From the NCBI GenBank assembly GCA_011375275.1, contig DRLW01000710.1:1-6254 (forward strand): a stretch of DNA of 6,254 nucleotides, written 5' to 3'. Origin of the DNA: Bacteroidota bacterium. GTDB taxonomy: Bacteria; Zhuqueibacterota; Zhuqueibacteria; Zhuqueibacterales; Geothermadaptataceae. Under the pieces are notes generated by a model. It did no database searches. It saw nothing but the letters and a program-made list of their open reading frames with translations, and was not told where the DNA came from. The translations under genes and the position numbers were made by a program. Shown here piece after piece: positions 1 through 5,668 of the stretch (its first letter is position 1; each line of letters starts with the position of its first letter).

Positions 1-32
1 AGCAAACCAGGCTTGGCCCAGTTCCCGACATT

Positions 33-137
33 TGTCATTCCGGCCAGGCGAAGCGTCGTGCCGGAATCTCATCTTTTCTGGCATGTGCCTGAGTCTGGGA
101 GATTCCGGTCTTCCGCTGCGCGGAAACCGGAATGACA
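33..137. repeat. Dispersed palindromic repeat of the GTCATTCCGG...CCGGAATGAC type
   Basis: The ends, TGTCATTCCGG (33-43) and CCGGAATGACA (127-137), are perfect inverted repeats. Each arm also folds on itself (ATTCCGG...CCGGAAT on the left, ATTCCGG...CCGGAAT on the right), and the inner edges GGAATCTC (63-70) and GAGATTCC (99-106) pair as well. The whole unit can form one long hairpin or a two-hairpin structure. From memory, such CATTCC(C/G)G elements are scattered between genes in many proteobacteria. It lies at the end of the minus-strand gene cluster and may help terminate or stabilise its mRNA. Confidence 0.8.
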
Positions 138-229
138 GCTCAGGTGCAGGCACGTGCTGTTGTCAGGTGGTCTGATTGAAAAGATACAACCGTGCTGAGT
201 TAAGTGGATAACCAGATTACGACTATGTT

Positions 230-257
230 GGTGAAAATCTACCCACACGATGTGAGG
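230..257 (+). repeat. 28-base inverted sequence pair, copy downstream of J protein
   Basis: The bases 241-257 (acccacacgatgtgagg) are identical to the reverse complement of 1727-1743. Extended to 230-257 the two copies match at 26 of 28 positions, differing only at 235 and 240. The copies face each other across about 1.5 kb that contains exactly the channel and J-protein genes. I do not recognise the sequence as the end of a known IS family, and I see no flanking target duplication. Confidence 0.75.
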
Positions 258-278
258 AAAGCCAACTGACTACCCAGC

Positions 279-635
279 TCACCCGGCTGACAGCTCCTTT
301 TCCAGCGCCTCATAAGCCCGGTTCAGACCTTTGACGATCTCCGTAGCTATTTTCACCTTCTCCGGATCGGCTGAATGCAGGTCAGGATGATATTTGCGCA
401 CCAGTCGTTTCCAGGCAGCACGAACCGTCGCCAGATCCGAGCCATAAGGCACTTCGAGGTTGGCATAGTAGCCGGCCAGCTCTTCATCCACCTCAGGCGG
501 GGTGTGCTGATACCGGTCTCCACTATACTGCTGGTACGACTGCCGGTTCCCGCCCTCATGCCCAAAGGGCGATTCTCCACGCCCATGTGCCGCATAGGCG
601 CGCAACAGAGAATACAAGCGACTGAAAAGATTCAT
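279..635 (-). CDS. Minimal J-domain protein (class C, DnaJ-like)
   Basis: The 118-residue product has a short N-terminal part, including a polar Gly/Gln/Tyr-rich linker (about 18-48), and a C-terminal J domain (about 55-116). Helix I is around EELAGYYANLEVP, helix II is VRAAWKRLVRKY, and the invariant HPD loop is at 83-85, followed by helix III (KIATEIVKGLNRAYEALEKEL). The intact HPD implies that it can stimulate an Hsp70 (DnaK) ATPase. There is no zinc-finger or client-binding domain, so it is a class C co-chaperone that would bring DnaK to a specific partner. The first residues (MNLFSRLYSLLRAYA) form an amphipathic stretch that might touch the membrane. The start overlaps the K+ channel stop by four bases, with AGGAG at 638-642 only two bases away, so translation is probably coupled and the channel or another membrane protein of this cluster is the obvious candidate client. 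Confidence 0.92.
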   Translation of the reverse strand: MNLFSRLYSLLRAYAAHGRGESPFGHEGGNRQSYQQYSGDRYQHTPPEVDEELAGYYANLEVPYGSDLATVRAAWKRLVRKYHPDLHSADPEKVKIATEIVKGLNRAYEALEKELSAG

Positions 636-1651
636 GTCTCCTGTCCCGGCATGTGTTCAGCGATGACGATCAGCGCATCTTCAGCATCGATGACCAGTTC
701 GCAGGGCGGGTTGGCGATGACTTCATTCTCATCCCGGCGTTGCACCGCCAGTACGGTGCACTGATAGTTTCGTTTCATTTCCGTGAAGATGTCGATGAAT
801 GTCTTACCTGCCATCGCTGGCGGCAGCGCAATTTTGTACAGATCATTGCCGAACTGCGTACTCAGCAGCTCGGACATGACTTTCGAGATACCGTGATCGA
901 TGGCGGCGCGTGAAATCAGGCGCGTGCTGAACTCTGCCCCGACGATGATCTCATCTGCGTGAGCCCGGCGGCAATGGCGCACATTGGCCTCATCTTCGAG
1001 CTCGACGATCGAGTAAACGTCCGGATTCAGCGTCTCCACGGTCAACGTACTGAGCACGGATTTCGCATCACGGGCCACCGGGTCAAGCCGGTCGTCGGAC
1101 ATGATCACCACTGTTGCGGCCTGAGCGAGGTTGGCGCGCTGAAGTGTTTCTTCGCTGACATTGCCCTTGATAAAATAGAGATCAGCATCGTCGAGCGGCT
1201 TGTTATCGATATCCGCAATCAACACGATCGGAATGTGTTCGCTGCGGCTGTCGCTGCGCAGTTCGCGGATGACTTCGCGCGCGCGGGTGTTCCACTCGCA
1301 CAAAATGATGTGGCCGGTGAAATCGAAAGAATTCATACCTTTGTCCGTTTTTATTTTATTCTCGACGAAAATACTGGCAATAGTTGCGGTAAACATACCC
1401 AGGATGCCGATGCCGATGAGCATGATGGCCACACCGATGACACGGCCTCCCAGGGTCGTCGGAGAAATGTCGCCATAGCCTACCGTGGTCACGGTAACGA
1501 AACTCCACCAGAGAGCGTCTTTGTAGTGGATATCCGGCTCAAAATAAGCCAGCCCTACCGAGCTGACCACGATCAGCAGCAGGAGAACGATGAGAATTTT
1601 ATGGATATTTTCCCGTTTCAAAAATGCCCAGAGTGTTCGCAAACGTTTCAT
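632..1651 (-). CDS. Two-TM potassium channel with RCK (TrkA-N/TrkA-C) domain
   Basis: The 339-residue product has the layout of MthK-type channels: TM1 (about 18-36), a pore helix and perfect K+ filter TVGYGD (56-61), TM2 (about 70-94), then a cytosolic RCK domain. RCK-N begins GHIILCEWN (113-121) with the acidic strand end IADIDN (145-150), then the TrkA-like stretch IKGNVSEETLQRA (161-173). A C-terminal TrkA-C-like half covers about 270-335 (YKIALPPAMAGKTF onward). There is no voltage-sensor set of helices. The usual nucleotide-loop Gly after Cys (CGW in MthK and relatives) is Glu118 here, so ligand binding may differ. The ATG at 1651 is the first possible ATG, since an in-frame TGA sits five codons upstream (1664-1666). 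No clear Shine-Dalgarno precedes it. Its TGA overlaps the ATG of the J-protein gene (ATGA, 632-635). It probably sets K+ flux or membrane potential in response to a cytosolic ligand. Confidence 0.93.
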   Translation of the reverse strand: MKRLRTLWAFLKRENIHKILIVLLLLIVVSSVGLAYFEPDIHYKDALWWSFVTVTTVGYGDISPTTLGGRVIGVAIMLIGIGILGMFTATIASIFVENKIKTDKGMNSFDFTGHIILCEWNTRAREVIRELRSDSRSEHIPIVLIADIDNKPLDDADLYFIKGNVSEETLQRANLAQAATVVIMSDDRLDPVARDAKSVLSTLTVETLNPDVYSIVELEDEANVRHCRRAHADEIIVGAEFSTRLISRAAIDHGISKVMSELLSTQFGNDLYKIALPPAMAGKTFIDIFTEMKRNYQCTVLAVQRRDENEVIANPPCELVIDAEDALIVIAEHMPGQET

Positions 1652-1654
1652 GGT

Positions 1655-1667
1655 ATGAAAATTTCAT
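1655..1667. promoter_or_regulatory. Perfect 6-1-6 dyad at the K+ channel start
   Basis: ATGAAA-a-TTTCAT lies three bases before the channel ATG at 1651, exactly where a Shine-Dalgarno should be; no AGGAG-like sequence is visible. A one-base centre rules out a tight RNA hairpin across the whole dyad, so if functional it is more likely a DNA operator or chance. Confidence 0.3.
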
Positions 1668-1726
1668 TAGTCTTGCAAAAAGTCGTCGCTGTTTTATCTG
1701 TGTGATGGTGTATCGAAAAAGCTCGC

Positions 1727-1754
1727 CCTCACATCGTGTGGGTTGATTATCACC
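1727..1754 (-). repeat. 28-base inverted sequence pair, copy upstream of K+ channel
   Basis: Read on the minus strand, these 28 bases match 230-257 of the plus strand at 26 positions. The inner 17 (1727-1743) are identical and contain a CACA-cga-TGTG dyad. The match fades outside 1754 and stops sharply inside 1727. See the partner copy at 230-257; together they flank the channel and J-protein genes. Confidence 0.75.
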
Positions 1755-1939
1755 GAGATCGCCCGGCACAGTCGCTGTATTTTTGAGACGCCGGAGATCC
1801 GCATCTTGCCGGGATATCCGGATGAAATCAGCGAGTTGCAGGGCACGATAAATCATGCATCCACACCGAAACCGTCATCGCCCCAGGTTTGGGCGCAGAG
1901 CACGCTGCTGCTGCCTGCGTCCCCTGCCCGGTCACCCGC

Positions 1940-3547
1940 TCAATAAATATCCCAACTGCCTGCCTGATAGTAACGATACAGGGCCAGATTAAACTCATCA
2001 TTGACCTGAACGCTGTCGAGACGCTCCAGCACCCCTTTGCCGAACTGCAACATGCCGAGCACAGCATCATCGTTGAGGAAACGTGTATCCAGCTCACTGT
2101 AGTCTGCTTCGATCAGGCGTTGTTTAAGGCCGGCATCATCGAGCCGGCGGCTGTTCATCCCCAGTACCCATCCCCACTCGCCCATGGTCGGTATGTTATT
2201 GTGCAGCGGGACAGCAGGGATACCGGCTGCGCGCATAGTTTTCAATATGCTCAGATAAGCTTCCAGCGAATAGAACGGGCTGGTCGCCTGGGTCACAAGC
2301 ACGCCGCCTTCGATGAGATTTTTCACACACAGGGTGTAAAACTCTTTCGAATATAACCGCGCCAGCGCAATGGTGCGCGGGTCCGGCAGGTCGATGAGAA
2401 TGATGTCGTAGAGATCGGAATTTTCGCGCAGAAAAACATAGGCATCGCTGTTGACGATGCGCACGCGTTCATCCTGCAAAGCATTGTCGTTGAAACGCGT
2501 CAGGACGGGATGGGTCCGGGCAAGCTCGGTCATGGCCGGATCGATATCCACCAGCGTGATGGATTTCACCTGCGGGTATTTCAAAATTTCGCGCACTGCC
2601 ATGCCATCGCCGGCGCCTAGCAGGAGGATATTTTCATGCCGCCTGCTGACAGCAAAGGCCGGGTGCACCAGCGGCTCGTGGTAAAGCGCCTCATCGTATG
2701 TGCTGAACTGCTCATGCCCGTCGAGATAGAGCCAATAGTTGTCTTTCCAGCGGGTCATGACGATTTTCTGATACGGCGTCTGCTGCTCGAAGATGATGGT
2801 GTCGCGATACTTTTTCTGCTCGCTGAACATAACGATGGGTTTGGCATAGAGCGCGAGCACAGTCAGCAAAACCAGCACCACGGCAAAACCGGCTATCAGG
2901 CTGCGCGGGAAGCGCACTGCCTGCCGGTATTGCACAAACAAAGCTGCCGCCACGGCAAAATTCACGCTGCCGAGAATGATCGGTGTATAGGTCAGCCCGA
3001 GCATGGGCAGCGCGACAAAGGCGAACAGCAGCCCTCCGAGCAGGGCGCCGTAATAATCCTTTTCCATCACCGAGCTGATGTTGAGGCGCAGCTCTTCGAA
3101 CAAACTGTTGATACGGGTAGCGAGGGGAATTTCCAGCCCGACCAGCACGCCGATGCTGATCGCAACCAGATAGATGACAAAACCGATGGATTCGATATAA
3201 ACCGAGAGCAGGTAGATTCCGGTAGCGCTGAGGGCACACAGCAACGACAGCGCCAGCTCAAGGACGATAAAAGCATCGACCAGATGGTGGCGGATCACTT
3301 TGCTGATTCGGCTGCCCAGGCCCATGGCGAAGAGCATGATCGAGATGGTCATCGTCCACTGGACCACAGCGTTGCCGAGCAGATAGCTTGCCAGTGTGGC
3401 CATGATGTACTCTGCGACGATCCCGGCCAGGCCGGTGGCGAAAATCGCCGCCTTGAGGATGCGCCGCTTGCGCCGAATTATACGCTCGTTCTCGCCGGAG
3501 GCGGCCACGGCTTCCCGCGCCCCTATGGTGTGCCCGATATCTGACAT
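1940..3547 (-). CDS. Membrane-anchored spermidine-synthase-like aminopropyltransferase
   Basis: The 535-residue product has two parts. Residues 1-30 are a soluble basic segment (RRKRR), and about 31-236 carry some seven membrane helices. Residues 245-535 are a spermidine-synthase-type Rossmann domain. The visible signatures, in order, are QTPYQ (256-260), YLDGHEQ...YDEALYHE (274-291), the nucleotide loop GAGDG (311-315), the acidic strand end VDIDP (333-337), SDA (367-369), and the catalytic-type IDLPDP (385-390) followed by LYSKEFY. In classical SpeE these bind decarboxylated SAM and the diamine, and an Asp in the DxxDP motif is catalytic; that Asp (386) is kept. Canonical GGGDGG and DG are altered to GAGDG-M and DA, so the true substrate may not be putrescine/dcSAM. 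Soluble SpeE is about 280-300 residues, so the helical half is extra, as in known fused membrane forms. The domain presumably faces the cytoplasm. There is no strong Shine-Dalgarno, so translation is probably coupled to the DUF350 gene four bases upstream. No SAM decarboxylase lies in the window. Confidence 0.9.
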   Translation of the reverse strand: MSDIGHTIGAREAVAASGENERIIRRKRRILKAAIFATGLAGIVAEYIMATLASYLLGNAVVQWTMTISIMLFAMGLGSRISKVIRHHLVDAFIVLELALSLLCALSATGIYLLSVYIESIGFVIYLVAISIGVLVGLEIPLATRINSLFEELRLNISSVMEKDYYGALLGGLLFAFVALPMLGLTYTPIILGSVNFAVAAALFVQYRQAVRFPRSLIAGFAVVLVLLTVLALYAKPIVMFSEQKKYRDTIIFEQQTPYQKIVMTRWKDNYWLYLDGHEQFSTYDEALYHEPLVHPAFAVSRRHENILLLGAGDGMAVREILKYPQVKSITLVDIDPAMTELARTHPVLTRFNDNALQDERVRIVNSDAYVFLRENSDLYDIILIDLPDPRTIALARLYSKEFYTLCVKNLIEGGVLVTQATSPFYSLEAYLSILKTMRAAGIPAVPLHNNIPTMGEWGWVLGMNSRRLDDAGLKQRLIEADYSELDTRFLNDDAVLGMLQFGKGVLERLDSVQVNDEFNLALYRYYQAGSWDIY

Positions 3548-3551
3548 CTGA

Positions 3552-4394
3552 TTACAGCACCCACCCTAACAGCAATGCCGCTGCGATATAGGAAAACGCC
3601 TCGATCACGCCGGCGCCGACATTGGGTTTTTCCTGATTGACCAGCTCGTCGGTCAGGCGGGCGCCGGGCAGCAGCATTTTATCGGTAAACAAACGCACGA
3701 ACGGCATAAAAACCAGCCCGACACCGGTGATGGAGGCCAGGGTCCAGAGGTTTTCTTCCCATGAGATAAAATCGCCGAAAATGCCTGCGCGGATGATCAG
3801 CCCGAAGGCCACCAGCAGGCCGGCAAAGGCAATACCGACAGCAACATTGTCTCTTTCAATTTCTTCGTGGAGATCGTAAGGGGTGATCAGGTTGTAAACT
3901 TTGGCTGCGATAATCAGCACGACCTGGCCGAGCAGCCAGAACACGGCAGCGGTCAGCAGATCACCTTCGCCGGATATCGCTCCGGAGACCAGCAGCCCGC
4001 TGGCGAGGTAATTCGCTCCCTCGATGGCACCGGCGCCGGCATTGCGGTCGGCGATGATCTCTTTTTCATTGTTGAATTTATACAGAATCACCTTGTCGTT
4101 GATGATGCCGGTGAGGTTGAGCAACACGATAGCGATGATACCGAAAAAGCCGATATCGATCAGGTCGTCGGTCAGGGTGATGCTCGGGCCGTAGAGCACA
4201 CCGCCCAGTGCGATGACCAGCCCCGAGTAGTAACCGGCCACGTTCAGAGCCAGGGCAAAGTTATCGTTCTGCAGCAGCTCATGCTGCAGATTATATCCGC
4301 GATTACGAAGGTCAAAAGCCCATTTGCCGATAAAAAACACGACAAAAACTGCGAGTAAATAGACGATTGCCAGGATGATCTGGTCGAGTGACAT
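3552..4394 (-). CDS. Tandem DUF350 (YjfL-type) integral membrane protein
   Basis: The 280-residue product is almost entirely hydrophobic, with about eight predicted membrane segments (roughly 5-23, 47-68, 79-97, 124-141, 147-167, 184-205, 215-235, 262-280). It is an internal duplication. The DN at 44-45, followed by a small-residue helix ending in an AG pair, recurs at 182-183, and the N-x-GAG-x-IE signature at 118-125 recurs at 258-265, giving an offset of 138-140 residues. The single-copy family member YjfL of E. coli is about half this size, so this is a fused or duplicated DUF350 protein. The function of DUF350 is not established; small-residue-rich helices with conserved Asn, Gly and Glu suggest a transport or channel-like role, but this is inference. 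Its stop is only four bases from the start of the spermidine-synthase-like gene, indicating one operon and probably coupled translation. Confidence 0.88.
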   Translation of the reverse strand: MSLDQIILAIVYLLAVFVVFFIGKWAFDLRNRGYNLQHELLQNDNFALALNVAGYYSGLVIALGGVLYGPSITLTDDLIDIGFFGIIAIVLLNLTGIINDKVILYKFNNEKEIIADRNAGAGAIEGANYLASGLLVSGAISGEGDLLTAAVFWLLGQVVLIIAAKVYNLITPYDLHEEIERDNVAVGIAFAGLLVAFGLIIRAGIFGDFISWEENLWTLASITGVGLVFMPFVRLFTDKMLLPGARLTDELVNQEKPNVGAGVIEAFSYIAAALLLGWVL

Positions 4395-4395
4395 C

Positions 4396-4408
4396 GGAGG
4401 TCCTCCCT
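4396..4408 (-). promoter_or_regulatory. Shine-Dalgarno of the DUF350 gene, within a small palindrome
   Basis: On the minus strand AGGGAGGA (4401-4408) lies about six bases before the ATG at 4394 and is a strong ribosome-binding site. The bases 4396-4406 form a perfect odd palindrome, GGAGG-t-CCTCC, so the binding site is self-complementary to bases just before the start. Because the loop would be only a few bases, any hairpin is weak. Confidence 0.6.
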
Positions 4409-4485
4409 CTCAAATTACGATTTGCACATGACGACGAACTGCCAGGCGAAAGCTCCAGGAAAACAATCAGCAGGGCGGGCATGGC

Positions 4486-5214
4486 TTATTTGCCAAAGCT
4501 GCGGCTGCGGCTGCGCGTGCGGCTCATGTTGCTGCGCCGGACGCGATTTTTCACTTTATTCGTAAATGACGACTTCGAGGCGGCGCTGCGCATGGACTGG
4601 CGTTTGAAAAAATCCGGACGCGTTTTTTTCGTCGCGGTGCCGTTGGTGCCGTAGAGCGGCCCGCCGGTCGTGGTACCACCGAAATAGGGCCGGCCGCGCG
4701 AACGGTAGGAGGAGTAGGTATTCCAGTCGTTATAATAGACCGGCCGGTTGAACATGCCGAACATGTGGCTGATCAGCGCATATTTGCCGTACCACTCCCA
4801 GAATGAGTTGCCGCTGCCGTCCTGACGCCAGCGCCCGTACCGGCTGTCACCGATGTACTGGTAGCCCGGCGGCTGGGGCGTATCTGTCACCTTGCCGTCT
4901 GCAGTTTTCGACAGAATCACCATGCCGAGATAGGGGTAGTACTTTTTGTACGTGCTTTTCGGCACCTCATACCAGTCTGTCACCTCACTGCGAAAAACCA
5001 GACTATCTCCGCTGCTGGCGCGCTCGCCATAGACCACCTTGTAGCGATGATAGTAGTCCTTGCTGAAAACGCCCTCTTCTTTCATATCCTCGAGAACGAT
5101 AGAATACTCGGGATAGCGCTCATACTGTTTTTTGAGGTTGTCGAGGGGATTTGTGCTGCCACATGCGAACAGAAGCAACAGCATAAGCAATGTGCTTTTG
5201 TGTGCGGTTTTCAT
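4486..5214 (-). CDS. Predicted lipoprotein with Arg/Ser-rich C-terminal tail
   Basis: The 242-residue product starts with a short basic n-region (MKTAHK), a Leu-rich h-region (about 8-16) and a plausible lipobox LFAC ending at Cys18. Phe at -2 is not the commonest choice, but Ala at -1 fits. Gly19 at +2 is not an Asp retention signal, so outer-membrane sorting is likely if the cell is Gram-negative. Residues 27-150 are rich in Tyr and charged residues (YERYPEYS, YHRYKVVYGE, WYEVPKSTYKKYYPYLG) and probably form the folded domain. About 170-195 is Gly/Thr/Tyr-rich linker. Residues 196-242 are strongly basic, ending in alternating Arg/Ser (SRTRSRSRSFGK). I do not recognise the family; DUF4247 and YjfM/DUF1190 lipoproteins occupy similar positions in related clusters, but I cannot show homology. 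It precedes the DUF350 gene by 91 bases and probably shares its transcript. The basic tail could bind phospholipid head groups, lipopolysaccharide or another polyanion; that is inference. Confidence 0.82.
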   Translation of the reverse strand: MKTAHKSTLLMLLLLFACGSTNPLDNLKKQYERYPEYSIVLEDMKEEGVFSKDYYHRYKVVYGERASSGDSLVFRSEVTDWYEVPKSTYKKYYPYLGMVILSKTADGKVTDTPQPPGYQYIGDSRYGRWRQDGSGNSFWEWYGKYALISHMFGMFNRPVYYNDWNTYSSYRSRGRPYFGGTTTGGPLYGTNGTATKKTRPDFFKRQSMRSAASKSSFTNKVKNRVRRSNMSRTRSRSRSFGK

Positions 5215-5219
5215 TTTAG

Positions 5220-5224
5220 CTCCT
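5220..5224 (-). promoter_or_regulatory. Shine-Dalgarno of the lipoprotein gene
   Basis: AGGAG on the minus strand, five bases before the ATG at 5214. It supports that start, which also places a clean signal sequence at the N-terminus. Confidence 0.75.
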
Positions 5225-5291
5225 GCGTTTTTTTACCCCGGTGTTTTGTGTAACCTGCCATAGCCAACACGGCCCCGGCCAGGGTAATTGA

Positions 5292-5303
5292 AAAAACGTT
5301 TTT
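5292..5303. repeat. 12-bp perfect palindrome in leader
   Basis: AAAAACGTTTTT is a perfect dyad. It lies between the tentative -10 box (5335-5340) and the lipoprotein start (5214), so it would fall in the early transcript or promoter-proximal DNA. It could be an operator, or simply a by-product of A/T runs. Confidence 0.4.
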
Positions 5304-5334
5304 CTCAGACCTGATTTGAGCGATTAGCCCCGAA

Positions 5335-5380
5335 ATAATATTTTTTGAGATACAAAATCTGGTTTTTGATTCTCATTAAT
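5335..5380 (-). promoter_or_regulatory. Possible promoter with Fur-box-like sequence
   Basis: On the minus strand the AT-rich stretch contains TATTAT (5335-5340), a 5/6 match to a sigma-70 -10 box. The hexamer 17 bases upstream is a poor -35. Just upstream, 5362-5380 matches the classical 19-base Fur consensus at 13 of 19 positions, including the run AATGAGAATCA around the centre. An AT-rich region gives such matches by chance fairly often, so both calls are tentative. The position, about 120-165 bases upstream of the lipoprotein start, would suit a promoter for the lipoprotein-DUF350-synthase operon. Confidence 0.25.
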
Positions 5381-5435
5381 AAAAATGGTGACAGCGTTCT
5401 GGCTCCCGGGTTTGAATATCATCTGTGCTTTTTTT

Positions 5436-5549
5436 GAACCACGAATTGCACGATGGACGCGAAGAAAAACAAGAAGAAAGGCAGGAACTGCTGGTATTGA
5501 TTTTACGATACTTCAGCTCTCTTCGTGCGCTTCGAGAACTTCGTGGTGC
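5436..5549. repeat. Inverted repeat built of CACGAAG-type 9-mers
   Basis: The left arm (5436-5464) and the reverse complement of the right arm (5521-5549) match at 21 of 29 positions by hand alignment. Each arm consists of about three 9-base units related to CACGAAGNN: cacgaattg, cacgatgga, cgcgaagaa on the left; cacgaagtt, ctcgaagcg, cacgaagag on the right when reversed. The arms enclose a spacer of about 56 bases. From memory, elements of this look (an ACCACGAAG start, then repeated CACGAAG units facing each other) are dispersed in many proteobacterial genomes between genes. No T-run follows the hairpin in either direction, so it is not an ordinary intrinsic terminator. Confidence 0.75.
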
Positions 5550-5668
5550 AACCCGGCTTCTGCTAAAAGCTGTGAGAACGGACTAACCAGACACGCTGCG
5601 GTCTGCAGAACGCACAATTTCAAGACCCGGGAAACGAGCACGCATGCAGTCCCACCCCCAGCGCTGCT

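Larger units (their letters stand above)
1..278. other. Non-coding 3' flank of the J-protein gene
   Basis: No gene is visible. It contains one copy of the 28-base sequence (230-257) 21 bases past the J-protein stop, and a CATTCCGG-type palindromic repeat (33-137). No hairpin followed by a T-run is seen downstream of the J-protein gene, so the end of the transcript is unclear; the palindromic repeat may serve. Confidence 0.6.
1652..1939. other. 288-base gap before the K+ channel gene
   Basis: No convincing gene. A minus-strand frame (1856-1599) is open for 85 codons but overlaps the channel start in another frame and has no recognisable domain. The gap contains a bulged hairpin at 1895-1914 (GCAG-AGCA / TGCT-g-CTGC) just past the synthase stop, without a T-run. 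It also holds one copy of a 28-base sequence repeated in inverted orientation at 230-257, and a 6-1-6 dyad next to the channel start. It may hold a separate promoter for the channel/J-protein pair, but I see no good -35/-10 pair. Confidence 0.6.
5215..5668. other. 454-base gap: inverted repeat plus AT-rich leader
   Basis: No convincing gene lies here. The part near the DUF4178-like stop (about 5560-5668) shows nothing beyond a 4-bp CTGC/GCAG hairpin without a T-run, so no intrinsic terminator is evident. The middle (5436-5549) is a degenerate palindromic repeat. The part from about 5281 to 5395 is clearly more AT-rich than its surroundings and is the natural place for a promoter for the downstream lipoprotein gene. 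A 110-codon plus-strand frame crosses the repeat but looks spurious. Confidence 0.7.

Noticed and set aside
959..1705. 248-codon open frame on the plus strand
   Set aside because: Antisense to the K+ channel with its TVGYGD filter and RCK domain; no domain visible in the plus product.
230..1754. Complete insertion sequence bounded by the 28-base pair
   Set aside because: The enclosed genes are a K+ channel and a J-protein with no transposase, and no target-site duplication was seen.
1599..1856. 85-codon minus-strand frame across the gap before the channel
   Set aside because: It overlaps the channel N-terminus in another frame, has no clear Shine-Dalgarno or family, and includes the repeated 28-base sequence. 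A transposase relic was considered but I cannot support it.
1895..1914. Hairpin past the synthase stop as an intrinsic terminator
   Set aside because: The stem is bulged and no T-run follows in the minus direction.
1889..2356. 155-codon plus-strand frame beginning in the gap before the channel
   Set aside because: Most of it is antisense to the synthase C-terminus, with no recognisable domain and no clear ribosome-binding site.
2636..3544. 302-codon open frame on the plus strand
   Set aside because: It is antisense to the spermidine-synthase-like gene, whose minus frame shows clear motifs and helices. The plus product is rich in His/Gln/Asp without a domain, typical of a shadow frame.
5436..5549. 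CRISPR array
   Set aside because: The repeated units are 9 bases, degenerate and facing each other; there are no regular direct repeats with unique spacers.
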